Source: Novosphingobium huizhouense (GTDB lineage Bacteria > Pseudomonadota > Alphaproteobacteria > Sphingomonadales > Sphingomonadaceae). Taken from it: a DNA stretch of 64,000 nt. Where the stretch lies: positions 248,001 through 312,000 of the forward strand of contig NZ_JAILXZ010000001.1 in the NCBI RefSeq assembly GCF_020179475.1. The letters are read 5' to 3'. The position numbers and the translations under genes were made by a program. Shown here in pieces: positions 43,509-51,706 of the stretch (positions are counted from its first letter, which is position 1; each line of letters starts with the position of its first letter). The notes under the pieces are model-generated. The model saw only the letters and a program-made list of their open reading frames with translations, did not search any database and was not told the DNA's origin.

Positions 43509-43513
43509 TTCTT

Positions 43514-44650
43514 CTACGCTCCGAACGCTTCCTTGGGCACGTGCGTGATGCGGCAGGCGAGGTCGGCTTCGCCCGAGGCGACGATGAAGCGGTCGCCGGC
43601 GTCGATCACCCCGGTGGTGAACACGACATCGCGCAAGTAGAGCAGGTCTTCGAGCGGGCGGGTCAGTTCCGCGTCGGGTTCGAGCAGCGGGGTATGGCTG
43701 GTCGCGAGCGCGCGGGTCGGGTCGGCTTCGTCGAGCAGGGTCCAGTAGGTGCGGTAGATGCCGACGATCTCCTTGGGTTCGACCCCGTGCCAGAGCGAAA
43801 GCCAGCCGCGCCTGCCGTCGATCTCGGTCAGGATCGGCGGAGCGCCGCCGCCCATCCGCGCGGTCGCGACGGTGCCGGCGTGCGGGCGGATGTGCGGCGC
43901 AAGGTGCGGCTTCCAGTGCAGCCCATCGGGCGAGGTCGCGAGATTGATCGAGGGGCCGGGGCGCCATTCGCTGCCCGGCGGGTAGGCGAAGTAGAGATCG
44001 CCCAGGGGCCGGGTCTGCGCCCAGTATTGGCCGTCCACCAGCCCTTCGAACAGCAGCATGTCCTTGTTCTGGTGATCGAGCACGATCCCCTGGAAGTCCC
44101 AGTCGAGCCCGTTGTCCGAAGTGTAGAGCGTGGTCGAATGGCGCTCGGGGCTGACCGAGCAGGTGGTCATCCAGTAGCGTCCCTCGATGCGCGAGATGCG
44201 CGCGTCCTCGATGCCGTAGCACTGGTACGAGCCCTGCGGCGCGATCGCCTTGTCGTAATGGATCGCGACAAGTTCGAGCCCGTCGGGAGACATTTCGACC
44301 GGCAGCAGCCACGACAGCGAGGTCAGCGCCATGACCTTCCAGCCCCCGCCATGGAGCAGGAACTTGCGCGGATCGGCGGTGTCGGCCAGCTCGAGCGGCC
44401 AGGCATCGAGCACGTAGGCGCCGCGTTCCCAGCGGATCGCGTGGACCTTGCCGTCGCGCACGGGGGTGCGCAGCGCCTCGGCAACGCGCACCATCAGCAG
44501 CACGTTGCCGTTGGGCAGCACGGTCATGCCCGGGTTGAAGGCCCCCAGCACATAGGTTTCGGCATCGAAATGGCCGGCGAGCGGCGAGCGCGACAGATCG
44601 ACGACATGCGGTGTGAGGACGAGTTGATCGTACGGAAACCGGCCGGTCAT
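43514..44650 (-). CDS. Glycoside hydrolase family 130 protein (mannoside phosphorylase-like), 378 aa
   Basis: Five-bladed propeller enzyme of the GH130 (DUF377) family, whose characterised members are phosphorylases or hydrolases of beta-mannosides. Motifs include GAFNPGMTVLPNGNVLLMVRVAE near residue 36, YGIEDARISRIEGRYWMTT near residue 145, the GGGAPPI segment near 268 and LSLWHG near 286. There is no signal peptide, so it is cytoplasmic. The start overlaps the SDR stop by 4 nt. It sits inside the his cluster with no other sugar gene nearby, so its substrate is uncertain. Confidence 0.85.
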   Translation of the reverse strand: MTGRFPYDQLVLTPHVVDLSRSPLAGHFDAETYVLGAFNPGMTVLPNGNVLLMVRVAEALRTPVRDGKVHAIRWERGAYVLDAWPLELADTADPRKFLLHGGGWKVMALTSLSWLLPVEMSPDGLELVAIHYDKAIAPQGSYQCYGIEDARISRIEGRYWMTTCSVSPERHSTTLYTSDNGLDWDFQGIVLDHQNKDMLLFEGLVDGQYWAQTRPLGDLYFAYPPGSEWRPGPSINLATSPDGLHWKPHLAPHIRPHAGTVATARMGGGAPPILTEIDGRRGWLSLWHGVEPKEIVGIYRTYWTLLDEADPTRALATSHTPLLEPDAELTRPLEDLLYLRDVVFTTGVIDAGDRFIVASGEADLACRITHVPKEAFGA

Positions 44651-45417
44651 TGCGCCTCCACGCGCGGCTCGATGCGGACCAGCGAGATGGTGGCGCGACG
44701 CGGCTGGGTCAACATGAACTGGACCGAGACGGCGATGTCCTCTGCCCGCAGCATGGTCTCCTGGTGGATCATCTCGCGCTGCTTGTCGGCGGGGATGTCG
44801 GGGTACTGCAGGTCGGAACCGGCAAGACCCGGCTCGACCAGCCCGACCTTGATGTTGCGTTCGGCCAGCTCCTTGCGCAGCGCCTGGGCAAAGCCCTCGA
44901 TCCCGGTCTTGGCGGCAACGTAGACCGACGATCCGGGCTCGCGGCTGACCGCGCTCATCGAGCCGATGAAGACGATGTCGGCGCCCTCGCCGAGCCGCTC
45001 GGACGCGGCCTTGGCGGCAAGCAGGTAGGCGGTGAAATTGGTCGCGGTCTGGTAGGCAATGTCGGGCTCGGGCGCATCGTCGAGGCCGACCGCGGGGACA
45101 GCCTGGTTGATCACCACCGCATCGAGCCCGCCGAGGCCGGCTTCGGCAGCGTCGAAGAACTTGGGCACGTCCTCGCGCCGCGACAGGTCGACGCTGACGC
45201 CGTCGCCCTGCCCCACTTCGCGGATGCGCGCGAGCGCGTCGGCAAGGTGGGCCTCGTCGCGCCCGCAGACGAAGACGCGGGCGCCTTCGCTCGCAAGCAG
45301 CACGGCGATGGCGCGGCCGATGCCGGTGGTGCCGCCGGTGATGGCGATGCGCCGGCCGGCGAGCGCGGGGCGCTCGGTATGCGCATCGGACAGGTTGTTC
45401 TGGGGGGTCGTTGCCAC
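44647..45417 (-). CDS. SDR family oxidoreductase, 256 aa
   Basis: Short-chain dehydrogenase with TGGTTGIGRAIA at about residues 27-38 and the catalytic residues in GSMSAVSREPGSSVYVAAKTG. NxAG is replaced by INQA, a mild deviation. Its C-terminus (RRATISLVRIEPRVEAQ) lacks the usual VDGG, typical of the YdfG-like group. GGAG-type ribosome site lies before ATG 45417. Coupled to the GH130 gene by ATGA overlap; together they form a two-gene block between hisH and hisA. Substrate is unknown. Confidence 0.82.
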   Translation of the reverse strand: MATTPQNNLSDAHTERPALAGRRIAITGGTTGIGRAIAVLLASEGARVFVCGRDEAHLADALARIREVGQGDGVSVDLSRREDVPKFFDAAEAGLGGLDAVVINQAVPAVGLDDAPEPDIAYQTATNFTAYLLAAKAASERLGEGADIVFIGSMSAVSREPGSSVYVAAKTGIEGFAQALRKELAERNIKVGLVEPGLAGSDLQYPDIPADKQREMIHQETMLRAEDIAVSVQFMLTQPRRATISLVRIEPRVEAQ

Positions 45418-45513
45418 GGGGCGGTCTCCTTCACCCGGTTAAAAGGGCAAAAGGAGCGCGGACGTTCCACGACTTGCCCCGGGCGAGGCCCCGCCTGCCC
45501 GTTGCGGCCCGGT

Positions 45514-46134
45514 TCAGGGCTTCCAGTCGAGGAAGCGCGCGAGCAGCGCGAGGCCGTAGTCCTGGCTCTTTTCCGGGTGGAACTGGACGCCGAGTATGGT
45601 GTCGCGCGCGACCGCGGCGACGAGCCCGCCGCCGTGGTCGGTCATCGCCGCGACGTGGGCGCCATCGTCGGGGGCGAAGTGGAACGAGTGCAGGAAATAG
45701 GCCTCGCCCGGCTCGACCAGGCTGCGATGGTGGCCCGGCTCGACATCGTTCCAGCCCATGTGCGGGACCTTGATCGCCGGATCGGTGCGCTCGATCGGGC
45801 GGACTTCGCCCGCGATCCAGTCGAGCCCGTCGGTCGCGCCGAACTCGATGCCGCGCGTGGCGAGGAGTTGCATCCCGACGCAGATGCCGAGGAACGGCGC
45901 TCCGCCGACATGGACGCGTTCGGCCATCGCCTCGACCATGCCGGGGATGGCGCGCAGCGCGCCGGCGCAGGCGCCGAACGCGCCGACGCCGGGCAGGACG
46001 ATGCGGTCGGCGGCGCGCACCACGTCGGGATCGGCGGTGATGGCGATGCCTTCGCCGCCCGCCGCCTTCAGCGCATTGTGCACCGAATGGAGGTTGCCCG
46101 CGCCGTAGTCGATCAGCGCGATCACCTCAGCCAC
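45514..46134 (-). CDS. hisH: Imidazole glycerol phosphate synthase glutaminase subunit, 206 aa
   Basis: Supplies ammonia to HisF. The nucleophile Cys is in [12 protein letters not shown] (about residue 85), and His/Glu are in [10 protein letters not shown] near residue 187; [12 protein letters not shown] opens the fold. GTG 46134 overlaps hisB by 8 nt; a GTG three codons later, 1 nt after the hisB stop, is equally plausible. Separated from hisF by about 3.3 kb that includes the SDR-GH130 block. Confidence 0.94.
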   Translation of the reverse strand: MAEVIALIDYGAGNLHSVHNALKAAGGEGIAITADPDVVRAADRIVLPGVGAFGACAGALRAIPGMVEAMAERVHVGGAPFLGICVGMQLLATRGIEFGATDGLDWIAGEVRPIERTDPAIKVPHMGWNDVEPGHHRSLVEPGEAYFLHSFHFAPDDGAHVAAMTDHGGGLVAAVARDTILGVQFHPEKSQDYGLALLARFLDWKP

Positions 46135-46720
46135 CGAGAATGCCCTTGGTCGAGGGGACGGCATCGGCCTTGCGCGGGTCGATCGCGATCGCCTGGCGCA
46201 TGGCGCGGGCAAAGCCCTTGAAGATGCCTTCGATGATGTGGTGGTTGTTGCTGCCGTAGAGGCTTTCGATGTGGAGCGTGATCCCGGCGGCTTGGGCAAT
46301 CGACTGGAACCAGTGCTCGAACAGCTCGGTGTCCATCTCGCCGAGGCGGGGCTGCGTGAAGGCGGCCTTCCACACCAGCACCGGGCGGCCCGAGATGTCG
46401 AGCGCGACGCGGCAGAGCGCTTCGTCCATCGGCGAATAGGTGTGGCCGTAGCGGGTGATGCCCTTCTTGTCGCCCAGCGCCTGCGCGATCGCCTGGCCGA
46501 GCGCGATGGCGCTGTCCTCGGTGGTGTGGTGCTGGTCGACGTGGAGATCGCCCTTCACGCGGCAGGTGACGTCGATCAGCGAATGGCGGCTGAACTGCTC
46601 GATCATATGGTCGAGGAAGCCGATTCCGGTTTCCACCCGGTAGGTGCCGGTGCCGTCGAGATCGACCGACACGTCGATGTCGGTTTCCTCGGTCTTTCGC
46701 TTGATCGATCCGGTGCGCAT
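46127..46720 (-). CDS. hisB: Imidazoleglycerol-phosphate dehydratase, 197 aa
   Basis: Monofunctional HisB, the manganese enzyme of the sixth histidine step. Duplicated fold with [16 protein letters not shown] and [20 protein letters not shown] in the first half and [14 protein letters not shown] ([11 protein letters not shown]), [20 protein letters not shown] in the second; these His-rich stretches bind the metal. No phosphatase domain is fused. First gene of the his run, divergent from sspB, with a probable promoter 9-36 nt upstream. Confidence 0.95.
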   Translation of the reverse strand: MRTGSIKRKTEETDIDVSVDLDGTGTYRVETGIGFLDHMIEQFSRHSLIDVTCRVKGDLHVDQHHTTEDSAIALGQAIAQALGDKKGITRYGHTYSPMDEALCRVALDISGRPVLVWKAAFTQPRLGEMDTELFEHWFQSIAQAAGITLHIESLYGSNNHHIIEGIFKGFARAMRQAIAIDPRKADAVPSTKGILGG

Positions 46721-46728
46721 GGGAGGCG

Positions 46729-46756
46729 GCTATAGGCTTGCGGCGAGCAGAATCAA
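46729..46756 (-). promoter_or_regulatory. Probable hisB promoter
   Basis: On the minus strand TTGATT (46756-46751) and TATAGC (46734-46729) are separated by 16 nt. The start point would fall within a few nucleotides of the hisB ATG at 46720, so the transcript would have little or no leader. Confidence 0.4.
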
Positions 46757-46828
46757 TCGTCCGCTTCGTCGCTTCGGCCCCGTCTCGCCCCTTGACCGGA
46801 CGGCGCTGTGCGGCGAAGGGTAAGCGCC

Positions 46829-47329
46829 ATGAGCGATACCCCCGACAGCCTGATCCCCTACGACGAAATCGTGCAGGAAGCGCTGCGCGCCGTCGTCGGC
46901 CGCGTGCTGGGACAGGTCGAGACCACGGGCGGCCACCTGCCCGGCAACCACCACTTCTACATCACCTTCAAGACCGGCGCGCCCGGCGTGTCGATCCCGG
47001 CGCGGCTGAAGGAACGCTTCCCCGACGAGATGACGATCGTCCTGCAGAACAAGTTCTGGGACCTCAAGGTCGAGGAAGACCAGTTCAGCGTGGGGCTGAG
47101 CTTCAACCAGATCCCCTCGACGCTGGTCGTGCCGTTCAGCGCGATCACCGCCTTCGTCGATCCGGCGGTCGACTTCGGCCTGCAGTTCCAGGCCTCGGCC
47201 GACATCGAGGACGAGGAGCTCGACAGCCCGGGCAACGACGGCGACGCGGAACGCGGCGAAGCCAAGGCCGTTGATCGCACCGAAGACGGGTCCAACGTCG
47301 TGTCGGTGGACTTCGGCAAGCGCAAGTAA
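46829..47329 (+). CDS. sspB: ClpXP adaptor SspB, alphaproteobacterial type, 166 aa
   Basis: Delivers ssrA-tagged proteins to ClpXP. The dimeric core at residues 1-120 shows LIPYDEIVQEALRAVVGRVL, HHFYITFKTGAPGVSIP and VLQNKFWDLKVEEDQFSVGLSFN. An acidic disordered linker follows (DEELDSPGNDGDAERG), and the C-terminal VVSVDFGKRK is the ClpX-binding tail. ATG 46829 has GAAGGG about 8 nt upstream. Divergent from hisB. Confidence 0.94.
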   Translation: MSDTPDSLIPYDEIVQEALRAVVGRVLGQVETTGGHLPGNHHFYITFKTGAPGVSIPARLKERFPDEMTIVLQNKFWDLKVEEDQFSVGLSFNQIPSTLVVPFSAITAFVDPAVDFGLQFQASADIEDEELDSPGNDGDAERGEAKAVDRTEDGSNVVSVDFGKRK

Positions 47330-47369
47330 CGGGCTCCGCCTGGCGGGCCTTTTCGGACAAGGTCGGCAG

Positions 47370-47804
47370 ATGGGACTGTTCAGCAAGGGTGCAAGGCGGG
47401 TGACCGCGCGGGCGAAGAAGGCCGGCAACGCCGCCGCCGATGCAGCGTCCGATGCCGCCGCCAAGGTTCCCGAGCCGAGCCCCAACCCGATGACCACGGT
47501 GATCCTGGCCGACATCGCGCTGCGCGCCGGCGGCGCGCTGCTGCGCCGCGGGGTCGAGACCGGGGTGCTCGGCCAGAAGTTCGGGACCGGCAAGGCGAGG
47601 AAGATCGTCAAGGGCCGCAGCCTGACGCAATCGCTGGTCGGCACCGCGCTCGCCCGCGTCGCGACGCGCTCGGTGCCGGGCGCGATCGTGGTCGGCGGCG
47701 GCCTGCTCGCCAAGACGCTCTACGACCGGCGCCACGCCGCGGCGCAGAAGGCCAAGGGCGAGGAACAGGTCGCCGCGCAGGCCGAAAAGGGCAGGAAGGC
47801 CTGA
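47370..47804 (+). CDS. Unknown protein between sspB and gmk, 144 aa
   Basis: I do not recognise the family. The start MGLFSKGARRVTARAKKAG is basic; an Ala/Asp-rich helix follows, then a weakly hydrophobic central region (VILADIALRAGGALLRRGVE and LVGTALARVATRSVPGAIVVGGGLLAKTLYD) that could be one or two membrane-associated helices, and a Lys/Glu/Ala-rich tail. ATG 47370 begins the plausible coding part; an AAGG lies about 9 nt upstream. It follows sspB by 40 nt and precedes gmk by 60 nt, all on one strand. Confidence 0.6.
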   Translation: MGLFSKGARRVTARAKKAGNAAADAASDAAAKVPEPSPNPMTTVILADIALRAGGALLRRGVETGVLGQKFGTGKARKIVKGRSLTQSLVGTALARVATRSVPGAIVVGGGLLAKTLYDRRHAAAQKAKGEEQVAAQAEKGRKA

Positions 47805-47864
47805 CCTCGGCATTTGGGGGCGCCACGGCTTGACCGCGCGGGCGGCTCTGCGGCATGAGCGCGC

Positions 47865-48542
47865 ATGGCCCACGACGCGTCCGCCCTCCCGCTCGCCACC
47901 CCGCCCCGCACGTCCGACACGCTGCAACGGCGCGGGCTGATGTTCATCCTGTCCTCGCCTTCGGGCGCGGGCAAGACGACGATCGCGCGGCGGCTGCTGG
48001 CGGAAGTCCCCGACATCGCGATGTCGGTCTCGGCGACGACGCGGCCGATTCGGCCAGGCGAGGTCGAAGGCAAGGACTACCATTTCGTCAGCCAGGACGA
48101 GTTCGACCGGATGGTCGAGGCGAACGAGTTCTACGAATGGGCGCAAGTCTTCGGCAAGAGCTACGGCACGCCCAAGGCGCACATCCGCACCCAGTTGAAG
48201 GCCGGGCAGGACGTGCTGTTCGACATCGACTGGCAGGGCACGCAGCAGCTCTACCAGAAGGCGCAGGCCGACGTGGTGCGGGTGTTCATCCTGCCGCCGA
48301 GCCTCGAGGAACTGAACCGCCGCCTGGTCGGGCGCGGGACCGACAGCGCCGAGGTGATCGCGGCGCGGATGGCCCGGGCGCAGGCCGAGATCAGCCACTG
48401 GGACGGCTACGACTACGTGGTCGTCAACGACGATGTCGAGACCTGCTTTGCCAAAGTGCAGCAGATCCTCGAGGCCGAGCGCATGCGCCGCACGCGCCAG
48501 ACCGGGCTGATCGACTTCGTGCGCCAGTTGACGCGGGGCTAG
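47865..48542 (+). CDS. gmk: Guanylate kinase, 225 aa
   Basis: Phosphorylates GMP to GDP. The P-loop is SPSGAGKTTI (about residues 31-40), the GMP-binding part shows SVSATTRPIRPGEVEGKDYHFV and FYEWAQVFGKSYGTPK, and DIDWQGTQQLYQ and RGTDSAEVIAARMARAQAEI complete the fold. The N-terminal extension of about 20 residues before the first strand is longer than in E. coli. ATG 47865. Followed by the dispersed 34-nt repeat at 48550, which also forms a hairpin. Confidence 0.96.
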   Translation: MAHDASALPLATPPRTSDTLQRRGLMFILSSPSGAGKTTIARRLLAEVPDIAMSVSATTRPIRPGEVEGKDYHFVSQDEFDRMVEANEFYEWAQVFGKSYGTPKAHIRTQLKAGQDVLFDIDWQGTQQLYQKAQADVVRVFILPPSLEELNRRLVGRGTDSAEVIAARMARAQAEISHWDGYDYVVVNDDVETCFAKVQQILEAERMRRTRQTGLIDFVRQLTRG

Positions 48543-48549
48543 GGCTTTA

Positions 48550-48583
48550 CCCCTCCACCACCCTTCGGGTGGTCCCCCTCCCC
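48550..48583 (+). repeat. 34-nt dispersed repeat, copy B, with hairpin
   Basis: Same unit as 42251-42284 with one substitution. It contains ACCACCC-TTC-GGGTGGT, a perfect 7-bp stem, and is followed by a second small stem CTCCCC-TTGCA-GGGGAG. It lies between the convergent gmk and SMP-30 genes and may terminate both. Confidence 0.65.
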
Positions 48584-48596
48584 TTGCAGGGGAGGA

Positions 48597-49478
48597 TCAA
48601 GGCAACCCCGCCCGAGCGACGTCGACTTCGACGACGCGGATGTCGGCGAGCGGCGCTTCGGCCGCTTTCTGCGCATCGCTGTGGGGGCCGCAGAGCATGA
48701 ACAGGTGGCGTCCCTCGGGGCCGCCGAGCATGCAGGCGTAGACGTTTGTGCCTTCGACGCCGATCGTTTCGCGCACCTCGCCGCCCTGCGCGATGCGCGC
48801 GCATTCGGCCGCGCCGGGGTTGGCGATCCAGATCGCGCCTTCGGCATCGAGGGCAATGCCATCGGGCAGGCGCGGCGCGGTGTCGGCCCAGAGGCGGCGG
48901 TTGGAGAGGCTTCCGTCGGCGGCGATGTCGAAAGCCGTAAGGCGCATGCCGAAGGTTTCGGCGACGACCAGCGTGCGGCCATCGGGGGTGATGACCATGC
49001 CGTTGGGGAAGGCGAGCCCTTCGGCGGCGACGGCTGCCGTGCCGTCGGGCGCGATCCGCGCGAGCGCGGCGAGCCGCGGGGCGGCGAAGATCGCGCCGAG
49101 CCCCTGTTCGCGCGCGACGCGATCGAGATCGAAGCCGAAGTTGCCGACATAGGCTGTGCCGTCGGCCGCGACGACCATGTCGTTGCAGCGATGGACCGCG
49201 ATCTCAGACAGATCGGCGTGCATCGCCAGCCGGCCGTCGGGCCAGCGCCGCCAGACCTGGAGTTTCTGCATCGAGACGAACAGCAACGAGCCGTCGGGCA
49301 TCCAGCCAAGGCCCGAAGGCTGGTCGTCGAGTTCGAGTTCGACCTGCAGATCACCGGCAAGGTCGACCGAGCAGATCGAATGCTTGTAGAAATCGCTGAA
49401 CCACAGGCGGTCGTGGCGCCAGCGCGGGCCTTCGCCGAAGTGAAGGCCCGTGGCGAGAGTGCGGACGGCGCGGGGCAT
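48597..49478 (-). CDS. SMP-30/gluconolactonase family protein, 293 aa
   Basis: Six-bladed propeller with the calcium- and substrate-binding residues of the SMP-30/regucalcin family: FGEGPRWRHDRLWFSDF near residue 14 (catalytic Glu), CNDMVVAADGTAYVGNFG near residue 100 (Asn-Asp), and LPDGIALDAEGAIWIANPGAAEC near residue 205 with the essential Asp. Members hydrolyse lactones or organophosphates. No signal peptide. It is the last gene of the minus-strand acyl-CoA operon, 5 nt after the SDR stop. In that setting it may open a lactone to a hydroxy acid, which is inference. Confidence 0.85.
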   Translation of the reverse strand: MPRAVRTLATGLHFGEGPRWRHDRLWFSDFYKHSICSVDLAGDLQVELELDDQPSGLGWMPDGSLLFVSMQKLQVWRRWPDGRLAMHADLSEIAVHRCNDMVVAADGTAYVGNFGFDLDRVAREQGLGAIFAAPRLAALARIAPDGTAAVAAEGLAFPNGMVITPDGRTLVVAETFGMRLTAFDIAADGSLSNRRLWADTAPRLPDGIALDAEGAIWIANPGAAECARIAQGGEVRETIGVEGTNVYACMLGGPEGRHLFMLCGPHSDAQKAAEAPLADIRVVEVDVARAGLP

Positions 49479-49483
49479 CCCGC

Positions 49484-50284
49484 TCAGTGCCCGGAAGGAT
49501 CGACGGCGTCTTCGGGCACCCAGCCGTTGACGATGCCGCCGTCGATCGGCAGCGGCGTGCCGACGACATAATCCCCTGCCCGGCTGGCGAGATAGATCGC
49601 GCCGCCCGCCATGTCCTCGATCGTGCCGACGCGCCGCGACGGAATGCCCCTGGCCGAGGCTTCGGGATTGCGCGCGGCGGCCTTGTTCATCTCGGACGGG
49701 AAGGCGCCGGGGCAGATGCAGCTGGCGACGATGTTGTCGCAGATCAGGCGCGCGGCCATGCGACGCGTGAGGTGGATCAGCGCCGACTTCGACGCCTGGT
49801 AGGAGTAGGTCTCCCACGCGTTCGGGCGCAGCCCGTCGATCGAGGCGATGTTGATGACCTTGGCCGGGTGGTCGGTTGCGGCCGCCTTGAGCAGATCGTG
49901 CAGCTTCTGCGTCAGGAAGAACGGCGTCTTGACGTTGAGGTTCATTACCTTGTCCCAGCCGCTTTCGGGGAACTCGGCGAATTCGGCGCCCCATGCGGCG
50001 CCGGCGTTGTTGACGAGGATGTCGAGCTTGCTTTCACGCGAACGCAGATCCTGCGCCAGCGCCTCGATGCCCGCCGTGGTCGAGATGTCGCCGGGCAGCG
50101 CGATGCATCTGGACCCAAGGCGCGCGGCGGTTTCCTGCACCACTTCGACCTTGCGCGCGGTGACATAGACGCGCTCGCAGCCCGCCGCGATGAAACCTTC
50201 GGCAATCATTTCGCCGATCCCGCGCGAGCCGCCGGTGACGACGGCGACGCGGCCTTCGAGGCTGAACAGCTTGGCAAAGTCCAT
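49484..50284 (-). CDS. SDR family oxidoreductase, 266 aa
   Basis: Short-chain dehydrogenase of the gluconate 5-dehydrogenase/3-oxoacyl reductase-like group. TGGSRGIG lies at about residues 17-24, NNAG near 91, catalytic Ser in NIASIDG and Tyr/Lys in YSYQASKSA, and IDGGIVNG near the C-terminus. Start ATG 50284. It lies between the acyl-CoA dehydrogenase pair and the SMP-30 gene, with a possible terminator stem at 50326-50357 upstream. Likely acts on a hydroxyacyl-CoA. Confidence 0.85.
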   Translation of the reverse strand: MDFAKLFSLEGRVAVVTGGSRGIGEMIAEGFIAAGCERVYVTARKVEVVQETAARLGSRCIALPGDISTTAGIEALAQDLRSRESKLDILVNNAGAAWGAEFAEFPESGWDKVMNLNVKTPFFLTQKLHDLLKAAATDHPAKVINIASIDGLRPNAWETYSYQASKSALIHLTRRMAARLICDNIVASCICPGAFPSEMNKAAARNPEASARGIPSRRVGTIEDMAGGAIYLASRAGDYVVGTPLPIDGGIVNGWVPEDAVDPSGH

Positions 50285-50325
50285 GGTCTTCTCTCCCCTG
50301 CCCCGCAGCGGTGGCGGGACGAAAG

Positions 50326-50357
50326 AGGGCGGACCGGCTGCCGCGCCGATCCGCCCT
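50326..50357 (-). terminator. Stem downstream of the acyl-CoA dehydrogenase gene
   Basis: AGGGCGGA (50326-50333) pairs with TCCGCCCT (50350-50357) around a 16-nt loop; on the minus strand CTTTC follows. It may attenuate read-through into the SDR gene. Confidence 0.4.
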
Positions 50358-50380
50358 TCCGGTTCAGTGAAACGTCACGC

Positions 50381-51520
50381 TCAGTAGCCGCTCAGTTCGG
50401 CGACCTTCTGCGCGTGGTAGTACTGGTCGCCGAGGAATTCGGCGAGCGCGCGGTCGCGCTTCATGTAGAGGCCGATGTCGAATTCGTCGGTCATGCCGAC
50501 GCCGCCGTGCATCTGGACGCCTTCGCGCACGGCGAGGCTGGCGGCCTTGCCCGCCTTGGCCTTGGCGACCGCGACCATCAGTTCGGCCTTTTCCGAGCCC
50601 GCATCGAGCAGCTGCTGCGCCTTCATCACCGTGGCATCGGCGATCTCGATCTCGGAATAGAGGTGCGCGGCGCGGTGCTGCAGCGCCTGGAATTCGCCGA
50701 TCAGCTGGCCGAACTGCTTGCGCGTCTTGAGATAGGCGGTGGTGATGTCGAACGCGCCCGAGGCGACGCCGGTCTGTTCGGCGGCGGCGCCGAGGCGGCC
50801 GGCGGCGAGCACCTTGTTCAGCAGCGCGCGGCCGCCATCGACTTCGCCGATCACGGCGCTGCCATCGAGCTCGACGTTGTCGAAGGTGACATGGCTCGCC
50901 ATCGCGCTATCGACCAGGCGGACCGAGTTGTGGCCGACGCCGGCGGCGTCCCTTGGGACCGCGAACAGCGTGATGCCATCGGCATCGCTGTCGCTGCCCG
51001 AGGTGCGCGCGGCGACGATGATCGCATCGGCCGAGGCGCCCTGGACGACGAAGTCCTTGCGACCCGACAGGCGGAAGCCGTTGCCCGAGCGCTCGGCGCG
51101 CGCGGCGATGCGTTCGGGCCGGTGCTTGGCGCCTTCGTCGATGGCGACGGCGAGCACGGCATCGCCGGCGATCACGCCCGGAAGATAACGGCCCTTGAGA
51201 TCGGCCGAGGCTTCGGACAGCGCGGTGACGCCCATCACCGAGGTGGTGAGAAACGGCGACGGGGTGAGGTTGCGGCCGATTTCCTTGAGCACGACGCCCG
51301 CTTCGACATGGCCCATGCCGAGCCCGCCATCGGCTTCGGCGGCGAGCATGCCGGTAAGGCCCATCTCGGCGAACTGCTTCCACAGCGCGTGGCCGAAGCC
51401 GTCCTTGCAGTTCATGTCGCGATAGTGGCGCAGCTGCTTCTTGATCGAACCTTCATCGGCGAGGAAGCCGGTGACGGTGTCGGCGAGCATCGCCTGGTCT
51501 TCATTGAGGTACAAAGGCAT
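50381..51520 (-). CDS. Acyl-CoA dehydrogenase family protein without the usual catalytic Glu, 379 aa
   Basis: FAD-binding acyl-CoA dehydrogenase fold: helical N-domain (LNEDQAMLADTVTGFLADE), beta domain, and a C-domain with LKTRKQFGQLIGEFQALQHRAAHLY and QMHGGVGMTDEFDIGLYMKR. The C-terminal region that normally carries the base (EGT motif) reads RALAEFLGDQYYHAQKVAEL, without it. This pattern is seen in one subunit of heteromeric FadE/ChsE-type dehydrogenases whose partner supplies the Glu. The partner is probably the neighbouring upstream gene at 51707-52870. Start ATG 51520 removes a non-conserved extension. Confidence 0.86.
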   Translation of the reverse strand: MPLYLNEDQAMLADTVTGFLADEGSIKKQLRHYRDMNCKDGFGHALWKQFAEMGLTGMLAAEADGGLGMGHVEAGVVLKEIGRNLTPSPFLTTSVMGVTALSEASADLKGRYLPGVIAGDAVLAVAIDEGAKHRPERIAARAERSGNGFRLSGRKDFVVQGASADAIIVAARTSGSDSDADGITLFAVPRDAAGVGHNSVRLVDSAMASHVTFDNVELDGSAVIGEVDGGRALLNKVLAAGRLGAAAEQTGVASGAFDITTAYLKTRKQFGQLIGEFQALQHRAAHLYSEIEIADATVMKAQQLLDAGSEKAELMVAVAKAKAGKAASLAVREGVQMHGGVGMTDEFDIGLYMKRDRALAEFLGDQYYHAQKVAELSGY

Positions 51521-51604
51521 CGGGGATCTCCCATCCCGGTGCGGCACGGCGCAATGGCCCGGACCGCTTGGAAAATTCAATGAATGGCCCGGACCCGCTG
51601 TCCC

Positions 51605-51676
51605 GAGCCTGTCGAAGGGCTGCCCTTCTCTTCGGCGGTCGTGCGCCAAGACCAAGGACGGTGCTTCGACAGGCTC
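51605..51676. repeat. Inverted pair of CTTCGACAGGC elements between the two dehydrogenase genes
   Basis: GAGCCTGTCGAAGGGC at 51605 and GGTGCTTCGACAGGCTC at 51660 are inverted relative to each other, as in the pair at 43430-43508. They lie in the 186-nt gap between the paired acyl-CoA dehydrogenase genes. Confidence 0.6.
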
Positions 51677-51706
51677 GGCAGCACGGCCGGGCCGCCTCCA
51701 GGTGCT

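Larger units (their letters stand above)
43120..43513. other. Gene-free, repeat-rich gap between GH130 and hisA
   Basis: No coding region was found. The gap holds a 222-bp nested inverted repeat (43172-43393) and, beyond it, a pair of inverted CTTCGACAGG-type elements (43430-43508). It marks the edge of the two-gene block that splits the his cluster. Confidence 0.6.
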
